Below are positions 8,113 through 18,025 of a DNA stretch of 64,000 bases, piece by piece. The translations under genes and the position numbers were made by a program. This DNA is from Sphingobacteriaceae bacterium (GTDB lineage: Bacteria > Bacteroidota > Bacteroidia > B-17B0 > Aurantibacillaceae), in contig JADJLA010000001.1 in assembly GCA_016705695.1 (NCBI GenBank), positions 310,001 through 374,000 on the forward strand. The letters run 5' to 3'. Position 1 is the first letter of the stretch, and every line of letters begins with the position of its first letter. The notes beneath the pieces are model-generated. The model was not told the origin of the DNA and ran no database searches. It worked only from the letters and a program-made list of their open reading frames with translations.

Positions 8113-9792
8113 ATGTTAGAAAGTCAGCTACACGAAAGCCACTCATTAAAATATAATGTAACGTTAGAGAGCGTTAATGATGTGACTATGGCCGTAGTGG
8201 AATTCTTAGACGCTACAAATAATAAATTGAACACTATAAAATTAAAGGTAGTTAATGCGGATGAACTTTACGATAAGATAGACAAGGGTGAGGATTTTAT
8301 TTTGGAGGATAGTTATATATTTAATTTTTCTTTAAGCGAATACAGATACAAAAAAGAATTAAAGGAACACGACTTTGTTGTTCTAAAGAATTTTAAAGCC
8401 GTACGGACATTTTTTAATTGCTATTCGGTAACCGACTTTAGCTACGCCAAATTTGAAGGTAAGAAGATCCAATTCAATAATTGTGTTTTTGGTAATGGGT
8501 TAAATAATTTTCAATGCGCCGATTTTGGCCACAGTGATGTTCAGTTCAAAGTTACCAGGTTTGGAAGCGGCACTAACAATTTTCAATCGGTTGTTTTTGG
8601 AGATGGTGACATTACCTTTGCCGGCACAAATTTTGGAAATGGGAATTTGATATTTGCAGATGCTAAATTTAGTAATGGGAATGTTGACTTTAAGAATACC
8701 ATCTACGGTGAGGGAAATATAGATTTTAAGTTTGCGAAGTTCTCTGAAGGGAATATCTCATTCGAAAAAGCTTCGTTTGGTATTGGAAGAAAAGATTTTA
8801 AAAATGTGGAATTTGGTGGTGGAAGAATTGATCTTAGAAGAGTGAGTTTTAATGATGGAGATGTGTCTTTTGAGGGCGCAGAATTTGGGCAAGGAAAAGT
8901 GAACTTCAGGGGTTCAACATTTGGAAAGGGAAATAAGAATTTTGATCTGGCCGATTTTTCAAATGCAGAAATTAGTTTCGACACGGTGGCTTTTGGTGAA
9001 GGAAATATCAGTTATAACCAAGCTATGGCAAATCAAATTTCGTTCAATGCGTGTTCATTCAATAGCTTTGTAGATTTTAGATTTGCAAAATGCGCCTTGC
9101 TGAATTTAAGCAATTCGGTGATAAGAGACATTGTAGATATGGTTCCGGAGAAGAATGAGGTGGTAATAAAGGAAGTGAGTCTCGTGAACACACGTATCCT
9201 CGGTCGCATCTTTATCAATTGGGGCGACAATGAGGTTTATAAGCTTATTTACAATCAAGAAACTTCTACCTATGTTCAAAAAGCAGAACAGTTCAGGATA
9301 TTGAAAGAGAACTTTCGTGTGAATGGACAATATGAAGATGAAGATCTTGCCTATATAGAGTTTAAACGATGTGAGGCTTTGGCTAATTTAGGTCATGATA
9401 AAAATGGAACATTGGCCGATAAGATCTTTGCGTATCCGAAATTCTATTTCCAGAAATATGTTTTTGATCATGTAGGGCGCTATGCTACTGCGCCAATACG
9501 TGTATTGATCAACGCGATCATAGCGGTTTTTATCTATGGAATTATCTATTATGTTTTTACGGAATATTTAACTTCAATTGGCTCGGTAGAAAGCACGTTG
9601 CCTGAGATCATTAATCATGGGCATGATTTTGGCAATTCAATTTATTACAGCGCTATAACTTTTTTTACGATTGGTTACGGCGATTATTTTCCACACGGAT
9701 TTTTAAAATTTGTTGCGGCTTGTGAAGGTTTTTCAGGAGTATTTTTAATGAGCTATTTTACAGTAGCTTTTGTAAGAAAGATCTTGCGTTAA
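8113..9792 (+). CDS. Pentapeptide-like repeat protein with C-terminal potassium-channel pore
   Basis: A 559-residue protein that joins two very different parts. Residues about 95-340 are short repeats of the type FGxGNxxFxxAxF, repeating about every 11 residues, which resemble the right-handed beta-helix of pentapeptide-repeat proteins. After a helical linker (about 385-445) come two membrane segments (about 465-490 and 532-553) around a pore helix and the potassium selectivity filter TIGYGD at residues 519-524, the Ion_trans_2 architecture. I infer a tetrameric cation channel with a large soluble N-terminal assembly that could gate it or bind a partner. No RCK domain is present. It shares its last bases with the convergent phosphatase gene. 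Confidence 0.8.
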   Translation: MLESQLHESHSLKYNVTLESVNDVTMAVVEFLDATNNKLNTIKLKVVNADELYDKIDKGEDFILEDSYIFNFSLSEYRYKKELKEHDFVVLKNFKAVRTFFNCYSVTDFSYAKFEGKKIQFNNCVFGNGLNNFQCADFGHSDVQFKVTRFGSGTNNFQSVVFGDGDITFAGTNFGNGNLIFADAKFSNGNVDFKNTIYGEGNIDFKFAKFSEGNISFEKASFGIGRKDFKNVEFGGGRIDLRRVSFNDGDVSFEGAEFGQGKVNFRGSTFGKGNKNFDLADFSNAEISFDTVAFGEGNISYNQAMANQISFNACSFNSFVDFRFAKCALLNLSNSVIRDIVDMVPEKNEVVIKEVSLVNTRILGRIFINWGDNEVYKLIYNQETSTYVQKAEQFRILKENFRVNGQYEDEDLAYIEFKRCEALANLGHDKNGTLADKIFAYPKFYFQKYVFDHVGRYATAPIRVLINAIIAVFIYGIIYYVFTEYLTSIGSVESTLPEIINHGHDFGNSIYYSAITFFTIGYGDYFPHGFLKFVAACEGFSGVFLMSYFTVAFVRKILR

Positions 9793-11966
9793 ATTCGTAT
9801 CCCTATCAAGCAAACGTCATCGACCTGATCAAGCGATCCCTTCCATTCTTCAAGATCTTTTAAAAGGAATTGTTTTTGTGCTCCGGGATCCATAACCGCT
9901 GAAGTAATAAGTAGTTTTTCTAATCGCGAGTACATAAATTTCTTTCCTCTAGGCCCACCAAATTGATCGGCAAAACCATCGGTAAATAAAAACAACATAT
10001 CATTTTTTTGCAATTGAAATTCTTTTAGGTTGAATAACGTTGAGCCTTCATCTAAAGAAGCTGTAACAGCTCGCTTATCTGCTTTTAGTTCAGTGATCTT
10101 TCCTTCGCGTAATATCCAGCAGGGATTATTGGCGCCCGCAAATTGCATCTTCAACGTGTCGGTTTGTATCAGGCAGCAGCTAATGTCCATTCCGTCACGA
10201 ATGATCTCGTTATTCTTAGAACGTAAATTCTTTTTTAATTCTGAATTTAAAAAATTAAGTATATCTGCCGGGTTCTGCACACTGCTTTCTAAGATCGACT
10301 GATTTAAAATGGAAGCGCCAAGCATACTTAGCATAGCACCCGGAACACCGTGACCTGTACAATCTGCCACTGCAATTGCTTTTATTTTTTGTTTTAATGA
10401 CGGATGATCTTTAGTGTCCAATATCCAATAAAAATCCCCACTTACAATGTCTTTTGGTTTGTAGATCGCAAACGATTGAGGAAATACATCGTTAAATTCT
10501 GAGTTAGAAGGAATAAAACTATTTTGTATTCGCTTAGAATAATTAATAGAGTCAATTATCTCTTTCTGTTTTTCTTCAACTAAGTGCTTTTGTTTGTCTA
10601 TCACTTTCGTTTTTTCTCTATTTGTCTTTAATGCTTTAAAAATAAAGAACGAGAACACTAATGTTAAAACAAGCACTACGCCAATAGCAATTGTAATGTT
10701 ACGCTGTATCCTTTTTTCGCTAGCGGCTCTTTCATCTTTTACTCTTTGTTCGGCCTCGTTTATTTTTAATTCGTTTTCGTATCGTGATTGTGAGGCTGCT
10801 CTTTGAGCCGCATTTTTATTGAGTGCTTTGCTATAAATGTAATGTTGTTCCATAAACTCAAGTTGATACTTATGAAGCTCAGGATGTTTTTCGCAATAGC
10901 TTATCACATTTGATAAGGTTTGGGTCAGATCATTAATATTCTCTGTTTTTTTGAATTCCTCAATTGCAATAAGATTATTCTTTATAACTTCTTCGCTATT
11001 TCCGGTGAGCATGTTTACCTCACCAATATTTCTGTGATATAAAGCATTCATGTTTGGATTGTTTAGCTCGTCAACTATTTCTTTAGCTTCTTTAAGGTAG
11101 ATGTTGGCAGAACTCATGTTCTTTAATCTTAAGCTAAGATCCGAAAGCATAAGTAACGTATGGGCCATACCTTTTTTATCACCTATTTGGCGACGAATAC
11201 TAAGTGCTGTTTTTAACGATTGCATTCCGGTCAAAACATTTTTCTTCGCCATCAAGGTACCCATATTATGAAGAAGGTGTCCTTTCATGTTTTGATCGTT
11301 ATATTCTTTAGCGATCAAAAAGCATCGTTTTAAATAAAGTAAACTTGTGGTTGTATCTCCAAGATACATGTATATATTAGCCATATTATTCATGGCCGAA
11401 AGAACACCTGTTTTGTTCTTTGCTTGCCCTTCAAGTGAAAGTGCTTTAGTGTATAATTCTATAGCTTTAAGAAAGTCGCCTTTATTTTGATATAAGTTTG
11501 CTATGTTTGAGTAACTCACTATCAATAGTCCATATGACTTGATCTCTTCATTGATCACTCTTCCTTTTTCAAAATAGAATAAAGCAGAATCCATATTGGT
11601 AGTGTAATTCGAAAAATAATATCCAATATTGTTTAGACCAAGCGCTTCCGTTTCTCTAAAAACATATTTTTCTTGACCTTGAGTTGTTTTTTGTTTTCGT
11701 ACCGCTAGATCTAGCATCATTTTATTATAGCGCACCCATACCTTTTCGTCGTAACAGCCTTCAGCTATCCGGCTTAATGTTTGTACTCTCGCAGTGTCGG
11801 ATCTACTGCTATGGTATGTTTTGATCTCCGATCTTAAAAGCTGAAGATCATTTTTGTTCATCTTGGTACTATCAAGTCCATCTAATAAATAGTAGTTTTT
11901 ATCTAGATACTGCGATCTAACAGATACAAAACAGATCAGCAAAAAGATAATAAATTTAAAACGCAT
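9789..11966 (-). CDS. TPR and SpoIIE (PP2C-type) phosphatase, membrane-anchored
   Basis: Signalling phosphatase of 725 residues. Order of parts: signal peptide (1-18), a row of tetratricopeptide repeats (about 100-370), one membrane helix (ITIAIGVVLVLTLVFSFFIF, about 405-425), a coiled linker and a cytoplasmic SpoIIE/RsbU-type PP2C domain. Metal-binding aspartates are in VADCTGHGVPGA, FLFTDGFADQFGG and QVDDVCLIGI. Such proteins usually dephosphorylate anti-sigma-factor antagonists; no partner is encoded nearby. It starts one base after recR ends, so the two are probably cotranscribed. A close relative lies at 45128-47229 and a larger PAS/GAF version at 14195-17887. Confidence 0.88.
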   Translation of the reverse strand: MRFKFIIFLLICFVSVRSQYLDKNYYLLDGLDSTKMNKNDLQLLRSEIKTYHSSRSDTARVQTLSRIAEGCYDEKVWVRYNKMMLDLAVRKQKTTQGQEKYVFRETEALGLNNIGYYFSNYTTNMDSALFYFEKGRVINEEIKSYGLLIVSYSNIANLYQNKGDFLKAIELYTKALSLEGQAKNKTGVLSAMNNMANIYMYLGDTTTSLLYLKRCFLIAKEYNDQNMKGHLLHNMGTLMAKKNVLTGMQSLKTALSIRRQIGDKKGMAHTLLMLSDLSLRLKNMSSANIYLKEAKEIVDELNNPNMNALYHRNIGEVNMLTGNSEEVIKNNLIAIEEFKKTENINDLTQTLSNVISYCEKHPELHKYQLEFMEQHYIYSKALNKNAAQRAASQSRYENELKINEAEQRVKDERAASEKRIQRNITIAIGVVLVLTLVFSFFIFKALKTNREKTKVIDKQKHLVEEKQKEIIDSINYSKRIQNSFIPSNSEFNDVFPQSFAIYKPKDIVSGDFYWILDTKDHPSLKQKIKAIAVADCTGHGVPGAMLSMLGASILNQSILESSVQNPADILNFLNSELKKNLRSKNNEIIRDGMDISCCLIQTDTLKMQFAGANNPCWILREGKITELKADKRAVTASLDEGSTLFNLKEFQLQKNDMLFLFTDGFADQFGGPRGKKFMYSRLEKLLITSAVMDPGAQKQFLLKDLEEWKGSLDQVDDVCLIGIRI

Positions 11967-11967
11967 T

Positions 11968-12585
11968 TTACTTTTTTAATGAATCGTTAAATGGTACGCG
12001 ATTAGAGATCGATCTGGCTAAAGTTACTTCGTCGGTATATTCCAATTCATCACCAACAGCAATTCCGCGTGCAATGGCACTCATGACAATTGGAAACGAA
12101 TTTAATTTTTTGAAAACAAAGAAAGAAGTTGTTTCTCCTTCCATAGTTGCATTGAGTGCAAGAATCACTTCTTTTACAGTAGCATTATTTACTTTGTCAA
12201 CCAAACTTTGGATGTTAAGGTCGTTCGGGCCAATTCCATCCAGCGGCGAAATGAGCCCTCCTAATACATGATAAATGCCCTTGAATTGCCCTGTGTTTTC
12301 AACGGCCAAAATATCTCTAAAATCTTGCACCAAACAAATGGTTGAATGATCACGTGCAGGATTGGAACATATGGCACATACTTCTGTTTCGCTGATATTA
12401 TGGCATTTAGTACAAAAGCGTAATTCAGTGCGCAATTTATCAAGTGAGTGAATAAAGCCCTCTATAATCTTTGGATCTTGTTTGATCAAATGTAATACAT
12501 GCCTCAAAGCGGTTTTTTTACCAACTCCCGGTAATGCCGAAAAAGATTCAACGGCTTGTTCTAATATTTTTGAGCTATATTCCAC
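11968..12585 (-). CDS. recR: Recombination mediator RecR
   Basis: RecR acts with RecO and RecF in loading RecA at gaps. The 205-residue protein shows the helix-hairpin-helix (ALPGVGKKTALRHVLHL, about 18-34), the four-cysteine zinc finger (CTKCHNISETEVCAIC, about 58-73) and the Toprim domain with the conserved GGLISPLDGIGP. Length is normal. It is the first gene of a two-gene minus-strand unit with the SpoIIE phosphatase and is divergent from the symporter gene. The 125-base gap upstream is AT-rich and shows no promoter I can defend. Confidence 0.96.
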   Translation of the reverse strand: MEYSSKILEQAVESFSALPGVGKKTALRHVLHLIKQDPKIIEGFIHSLDKLRTELRFCTKCHNISETEVCAICSNPARDHSTICLVQDFRDILAVENTGQFKGIYHVLGGLISPLDGIGPNDLNIQSLVDKVNNATVKEVILALNATMEGETTSFFVFKKLNSFPIVMSAIARGIAVGDELEYTDEVTLARSISNRVPFNDSLKK

Positions 12586-12710
12586 TAATTAAGTGATTGA
12601 ATTAGGTAATGTATAAAATTACTTAAATATTATACTTATTCAACCCAAAATGTTTAGAAATTATTGAACAAATGCATATAAAACAAATGGTTTTGAACCA
12701 ATTTTGAGAT

Positions 12711-14198
12711 ATGATCTCACCCCTTGTCATCATAGGTTTTATTATTTGCTACTTTCTCATTTTGTTGGTAATGGGATATGTTACTTCTCGCAAGGCAAGT
12801 TCGAGTTCTTATTTCTTAGGTAATAAGTCTTCCCCGTGGATAATGGTAGCTTTAGGAATGATCGGCGATTCGTTAAGCGGTGTTACATATATTTCAGTAC
12901 CCGGTAAAGTTGGCACTGCACATTTTTCTTATCTGCAAATCGTGCTAGGTTATTTTGTTGGATATTTTATCATCTCTCATATTTTACTTCCCCTTTATTA
13001 TCGCCTTAACTTAACTTCTATCTATGAGTACTTACTTTCTCGCTTTGGAAAAGTAACGCAAAAAACAGGGAGTTTATTTTTTATTATTTCACGTTTGCTT
13101 GGAGCAGGAGGTAGGTTATATCTTGCTGCTAGCGTTATTCAATTCTTTGTATTCGACAACCTATTCGAACATCACGTGCCATTTGCACTCAGCGTTTCAT
13201 TGATACTGTTCTTAATGCTCTTGTATACTTACAAAGGAGGAATTAAAACATTAGTTTATACCGATACGATCCAAAGTTTATTTTTAGTACTTGGTGTTGT
13301 TCTTTCCATTATAGCCATCACAAGCCAAATGGATATTTCATTATTTGAAGCAACCAAACGCGTTTGTAGTTCTGATATGTCCGAATCATTTTTCTTTGAT
13401 TTTAAAAAATCGAATTTCTTTTTCAAGGATTTTATCGGCGGCATATTCACAGCGGTAGCCATGACGGGCCTTGATCAAAACATGATGCAAAAGAATTTGA
13501 GCTGTCGCTCACTGCCCGAGGCACAAAAGAATATTTTTTGGTTCAGCATTAGTATGGTAGTTGTTACTGTTTTCTTTTTGGCGCTTGGTGTTTTACTTTA
13601 CATGTATTACGATTTTGCACATATTGCTTTGCCCATCAATGCCGAAACAGGGGCAGTTATAACCGACAGGGTGTTTCCTAATTTGGCATTAAATCACTTA
13701 GGGGCATTTTCGGGTTTGGTGTTTATTTTGGGATTAACAGCAGCCACATTTAGCAGTGCAGATAGTGTACTCACAACGCTCACGACTTCGGCGTATATTG
13801 ATGTTTTAGGAATTGATCAGAATAATAAATTAACCGAAAAGAAAAAAACGCGATACAGAACCTTGATCCATGTTGGTTTTACCGTTGTGTTGTGGTTGAT
13901 CATTCTTGTGTTCAAAGAATTGAATAAAAGTGCTCTTATTGATACGATATTAATTGTGGCAAGTTATACGTATGGACCGCTACTCGCATTATTTATGATA
14001 GGATTATTTACCAAAGTGAATTTGCGAGATAAATGGGTTCCTTTAGCCTGTGTAAGCGGACCAATTTTATGCTATCTAATGAGTTTAAATTCAAAAGCAA
14101 TTTTTGGAGATTACCAGATAGGATTAGAATTGATTATTATGAATGCGCTCATTACCGGAGCGCTTTTGTTGCTGCTTAAAAAACCTGCAACAAACTAA
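12711..14198 (+). CDS. Sodium:solute symporter (SSS family)
   Basis: Membrane transporter of 495 residues with about 13 hydrophobic segments. The N-terminal motif ASSSSYFLGNKSSPWIMVALGMIGDSLSG, the segment YTYKGGIKTLVYTDTIQ and the sodium-site helix TAATFSSADSVLTTLTTS are standard for the SSS (SLC5-like) family, which couples sodium influx to uptake of sugars, amino acids, vitamins or sialic acids. The substrate is not predictable from sequence or neighbours. The stop codon overlaps that of the convergent phosphatase gene by four bases. Confidence 0.9.
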   Translation: MISPLVIIGFIICYFLILLVMGYVTSRKASSSSYFLGNKSSPWIMVALGMIGDSLSGVTYISVPGKVGTAHFSYLQIVLGYFVGYFIISHILLPLYYRLNLTSIYEYLLSRFGKVTQKTGSLFFIISRLLGAGGRLYLAASVIQFFVFDNLFEHHVPFALSVSLILFLMLLYTYKGGIKTLVYTDTIQSLFLVLGVVLSIIAITSQMDISLFEATKRVCSSDMSESFFFDFKKSNFFFKDFIGGIFTAVAMTGLDQNMMQKNLSCRSLPEAQKNIFWFSISMVVVTVFFLALGVLLYMYYDFAHIALPINAETGAVITDRVFPNLALNHLGAFSGLVFILGLTAATFSSADSVLTTLTTSAYIDVLGIDQNNKLTEKKKTRYRTLIHVGFTVVLWLIILVFKELNKSALIDTILIVASYTYGPLLALFMIGLFTKVNLRDKWVPLACVSGPILCYLMSLNSKAIFGDYQIGLELIIMNALITGALLLLLKKPATN

Positions 14199-17100
14199 TC
14201 TACCTCAAACGAAACAATACAAATATCATCTGTTTGATTGGCATTAGCACGCCAGTTATTAATAGCGCTTTGAACTTTGCGCTTTCTTTCTTTTAGAGGT
14301 ATCACCTCAAGTTCCAATAGAATTTCCTTGAAGCGTTTATTACCTAAACGTTTTTCTGTAATAGAACTGAATTGGTCAATAACACCATCTGATAGTAGAT
14401 AGATCTTGTCGTTCAATTCTAGTTGAATGAACAAGGTGTCGTAGTTAGCTTTTAAATGTTTGTTCTCAACTCCAATTGGTTTTCTATTTGCTTTATGTTC
14501 AATGATCTCACCATTCCGATTAATATAAATGGTGTGCATGGCTCCCGAGAATAATAATGTTCTGTCGGCTTTGTTATAGGTACAAAAAGAAATATCCAAA
14601 CCATCGTTCACATCGGCATCGGTATTTTTTTGGTGAAATGAATTGTAGATACTATTACTCAAAAGATCCATAATGATTCCCGGCTTAAAATTTTGCCATT
14701 TATCAATAATGGTATTTAAATAGGTAGTTGCTAAAATGGAAAGTAAAGCACCCGAAACACCATGCCCCGTGCAATCGCCAACGGCAAGCAACGAATAACT
14801 ATTGAATTCTTTTACCCAATAAAAATCCCCGCCTAATGCATCACGTTGTAAAAGTAAAGCAAACGATTTTGGGAATACGCGCCTTAATGCATCTTCATTT
14901 GGCAAAAACGCATCTTGTATACGCTTAGCATAATTAATGTTTGCCGAAATATTCTTGTTCTTCTCGTTAATGATCTCCTTATTGATCAATTGGTCAATGA
15001 TCAGTTGAGTAGAGGAAATGATCTGATTGACGGTGGCCTTTATCTCGTTAAAGTTGCCCGGAATGTTAGAGAATAGATTTATTGACGCATACAATTTGTT
15101 ATTGATGTAAATTGGAAGCGCATAAGCCGATCGTATTCCGCTGTAATACCATTTCTTCTCATCTTCGATCATGTTCACTTTTAGGTCATAATCGGTAACA
15201 TCGTAGATCCCCTCACTTAAAAAAGAAGTCAAAATGAAGATCTGATCGAATGGTAGATCTTTATAGCGCATTTCTCTTCGGTTCTGACTTATGTGATGCA
15301 ATTGGCCGATCTTCTTGTCAAAATCAAATTTTAAGATCGATGCACGCTCAATATTATTAAGTTTATTGAATAAAAGATCTAATAGGTCTTCAAAAACATC
15401 TTCCACTTTAATGTTGTTGATGAGTTTGTTTTGAGCCTCGTTTAAAATTGCCAAGTTCTTATTCTGAGCGGCGATCTCATCATTCTTCTGATCTATCAAT
15501 TGTTTGTTCTCGAACTGATTAAGGGCTACTTGCAAAACATTTGCTATTTCCTGAACCGTGGTCAGGTCGTAATTAGAATAGATATTCTGCTTTAAAGAAA
15601 ACACCCCAACAAAACCGCTATTAATGAGTTTTGGCTTTATGCAGGCTAATAGCGTACACTTAATATTAGTTATTGGCTGCTGTAGTTCTTGAAGTACCTT
15701 ATATATTTCAATATCCTCATCGCGCCAGTCAAATAAAATGCCGCTTTGCCAGCTTTGGATCGTCTCAAGAAGTTGTGGAGTTAATTTTATAGTGCGCTCA
15801 AAAGTGAATGTATTATTCTTATTGATGAAATACGATTTTAATTCTTTATTATCTAGGCTAATATAGTTGAATGAAAACGTTTTAACATGCTCTGTGTCGA
15901 AGATCAGCTCTTTAAGAATATTATTATTTAGATCATCAAATGAGGTGGATTGAATAATGAATTTTTGAAATTTATTCCTTGTTTCTAAGTTTTCATTAGC
16001 TACTTCAAGCTGTGTAGAGTATGCCTCGATCTCTTTGTTCTTGCGCTCAATGATCTTGTTCTTTTCAAACTCGATATAGTAGCTTTTTACGTAGTTAATA
16101 ATATCACTTATGTAATGTGTATCACTCGTAGAAAAATCAAAATGAAAGTCGGTATACAAGCCTATAAAACCAATGATCTGGTCATTATCTCTGAATTCGT
16201 GTATCAGTCCGCTCTTCGCAAATTTTGGTTGGTCGAGCATGTAGAGCAATAGAATATCTTCTTTAGTGGTGAAGTGATGATAGTCTTGTTTCGTGATCTT
16301 TTCAATTGTTTCTTTAATGCTGGCATTGAGCGGCTGAGTAGTATGTGTTATTTTTTTATTGATGGCGTCAATATAAAATATCTTCAAAAAATTATCTCCG
16401 GTAATAAAGTTAAGTGTAATGAATTGAGTTGATTTAGCAATGCGGATCAAATTATGGAGAACCGTTCCCGCAAGCGCCTCAATGGTCTTTGCACTTAAAA
16501 TATCTTGTTTTAACTGGTAATTTGTTTTTAGATCGTCATAATAGCTATTCAATTTTATCTCTGCCTTTACCCTTTCCGAAATATCACGACAAATGGCCTG
16601 AGATCCCGAGAATTTCTTTGTGACAGGATCGACCTTAAAAATGATCTGTTGCCCTAGCCATAACTCATTACCTTCTTTAGTTATTATAGGAAATTCAATG
16701 TAGGTTTCGTTACTGTTACGTTTTAATTCTGCAACATTATGCTCGATAACTCTATTTAGGTGATCCTTGTGAATGAAGTCTTTAAAATTCTTTTTAAATA
16801 ATTCCTCTTTCTTATAACCTGTAGCCATAATGGCAATTTCATTCACATATGTAAACTGTCCACTACTATTTGTTGTATAAATTATATCTTTTGCGTTCTC
16901 AACAATGTGTTTGAATTCTCTTTCTTTTTCTTGCTTTTCAGTGATATCTGTTCCTATCGCGATGGTGGTTCCATTTGGTAAGCGATTATTATCCCACTGG
17001 ATCCAGATTCTCCCTTTTGTTTTAGTTTCGAGCAAAACAGTAGATGTTTTCTCAATTGTACCGGAAATGATCTTTTGTTTGATGTTGTTTTCCCCTTCAA

Positions 17101-17887
17101 CTAATCGTCTCACTTTCCACCAACCATCTCCTAGCACTTCGCCATCTGTATAGCCAAGCGATTCTTTAAATTTATTATTTACAAATATGATCTCTCCTTT
17201 GGCATTACTAACAATAACAATGGCTTTTGTGGTGTTTAAAATAGTTTCAGAAAAAGAAAAGCGCTGATTATTCTTAATGAAGAGTAATAGCGATACAAAC
17301 AATAAACAACAAACGGCAAATAAAAATAAGTATGGATGCAAATGCGGTGTTTTAACCAAGAAGGAGATGCTAAAATTAGCGGCGGTTATTAAAATTGAGA
17401 AGAAAAGGAAATTTCGTATAGAGTTTATGAATGATGTGCTTACTGATAAAAGAATGATCGTTCCAATGGCATAATACCAAGATAGATCGGTGAGATACAA
17501 ACAAAACAATATGCTTAAACATAAAAGTCCGTAAGTAAGTAATACAAGATTTTTAATGGTATTTAATTTATTCTTTTGAATGAATGTAAAAATAAAAAGC
17601 GCAAAGGTTAACCCTCCATTAGCTGCCAATACCCAAAGATCATCTTTGTGTTGACTAGGCTCAATGAACATTCTAAAAAGTGCAGATGCAGGCAAGCCTA
17701 AGGATGCAAAAAATAGAGTGATCCTTATAAGGTTGATATGGAGGAATGGCTCGGTCTTATTATAATCATCTAAACTTCCTTTTTCTTTAACTAAGAAATA
17801 GATAACAGTACCAAAAAAGAAAAGATAAAAAGCGATCAAGCCTGTTAAAAGCCAAATTTGGTTATGTAGGATAGTGTCCGGAACCAT
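14195..17887 (-). CDS. Multi-sensor SpoIIE phosphatase (7-8 TM, PAS, GAF)
   Basis: Large sensor phosphatase of 1230 residues. Residues 1-205 hold seven or eight membrane helices; a PAS domain follows (about 210-320, KAIVIVSNAKGEIIFVNNKF), then a second PAS/PAC unit (about 325-455, ending ICRDISERVK), two or three GAF-like regions separated by coiled coils (about 470-990) and a C-terminal SpoIIE-type PP2C domain (about 1000-1230). The metal-binding aspartates are in VGDCTGHGVSGA, YLLSDGVIDQFSS and QTDDICIVSF. It probably reads membrane or redox state and controls a partner-switching pathway. No antagonist, anti-sigma or kinase gene lies nearby. Confidence 0.87.
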   Translation of the reverse strand: MVPDTILHNQIWLLTGLIAFYLFFFGTVIYFLVKEKGSLDDYNKTEPFLHINLIRITLFFASLGLPASALFRMFIEPSQHKDDLWVLAANGGLTFALFIFTFIQKNKLNTIKNLVLLTYGLLCLSILFCLYLTDLSWYYAIGTIILLSVSTSFINSIRNFLFFSILITAANFSISFLVKTPHLHPYLFLFAVCCLLFVSLLLFIKNNQRFSFSETILNTTKAIVIVSNAKGEIIFVNNKFKESLGYTDGEVLGDGWWKVRRLVEGENNIKQKIISGTIEKTSTVLLETKTKGRIWIQWDNNRLPNGTTIAIGTDITEKQEKEREFKHIVENAKDIIYTTNSSGQFTYVNEIAIMATGYKKEELFKKNFKDFIHKDHLNRVIEHNVAELKRNSNETYIEFPIITKEGNELWLGQQIIFKVDPVTKKFSGSQAICRDISERVKAEIKLNSYYDDLKTNYQLKQDILSAKTIEALAGTVLHNLIRIAKSTQFITLNFITGDNFLKIFYIDAINKKITHTTQPLNASIKETIEKITKQDYHHFTTKEDILLLYMLDQPKFAKSGLIHEFRDNDQIIGFIGLYTDFHFDFSTSDTHYISDIINYVKSYYIEFEKNKIIERKNKEIEAYSTQLEVANENLETRNKFQKFIIQSTSFDDLNNNILKELIFDTEHVKTFSFNYISLDNKELKSYFINKNNTFTFERTIKLTPQLLETIQSWQSGILFDWRDEDIEIYKVLQELQQPITNIKCTLLACIKPKLINSGFVGVFSLKQNIYSNYDLTTVQEIANVLQVALNQFENKQLIDQKNDEIAAQNKNLAILNEAQNKLINNIKVEDVFEDLLDLLFNKLNNIERASILKFDFDKKIGQLHHISQNRREMRYKDLPFDQIFILTSFLSEGIYDVTDYDLKVNMIEDEKKWYYSGIRSAYALPIYINNKLYASINLFSNIPGNFNEIKATVNQIISSTQLIIDQLINKEIINEKNKNISANINYAKRIQDAFLPNEDALRRVFPKSFALLLQRDALGGDFYWVKEFNSYSLLAVGDCTGHGVSGALLSILATTYLNTIIDKWQNFKPGIIMDLLSNSIYNSFHQKNTDADVNDGLDISFCTYNKADRTLLFSGAMHTIYINRNGEIIEHKANRKPIGVENKHLKANYDTLFIQLELNDKIYLLSDGVIDQFSSITEKRLGNKRFKEILLELEVIPLKERKRKVQSAINNWRANANQTDDICIVSFEVD

Positions 17888-18025
17888 GGATATTCCTCTA
17901 ATTTAACGTAAAAAACAAACAAATCAAGGTCTTTGGGTTATTAAAAGACCGCTTTTAATATCTTTTTTTAATGCACTGAACACTAAGGGTTTAATTTGCA
18001 ATATTTAAACCTAAATTATGGGCAT

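Noticed and set aside
8113..9792. Fluoroquinolone-resistance (Qnr-like) pentapeptide protein
   Set aside because: The repeat is longer than five residues in register and the protein ends in a membrane pore.
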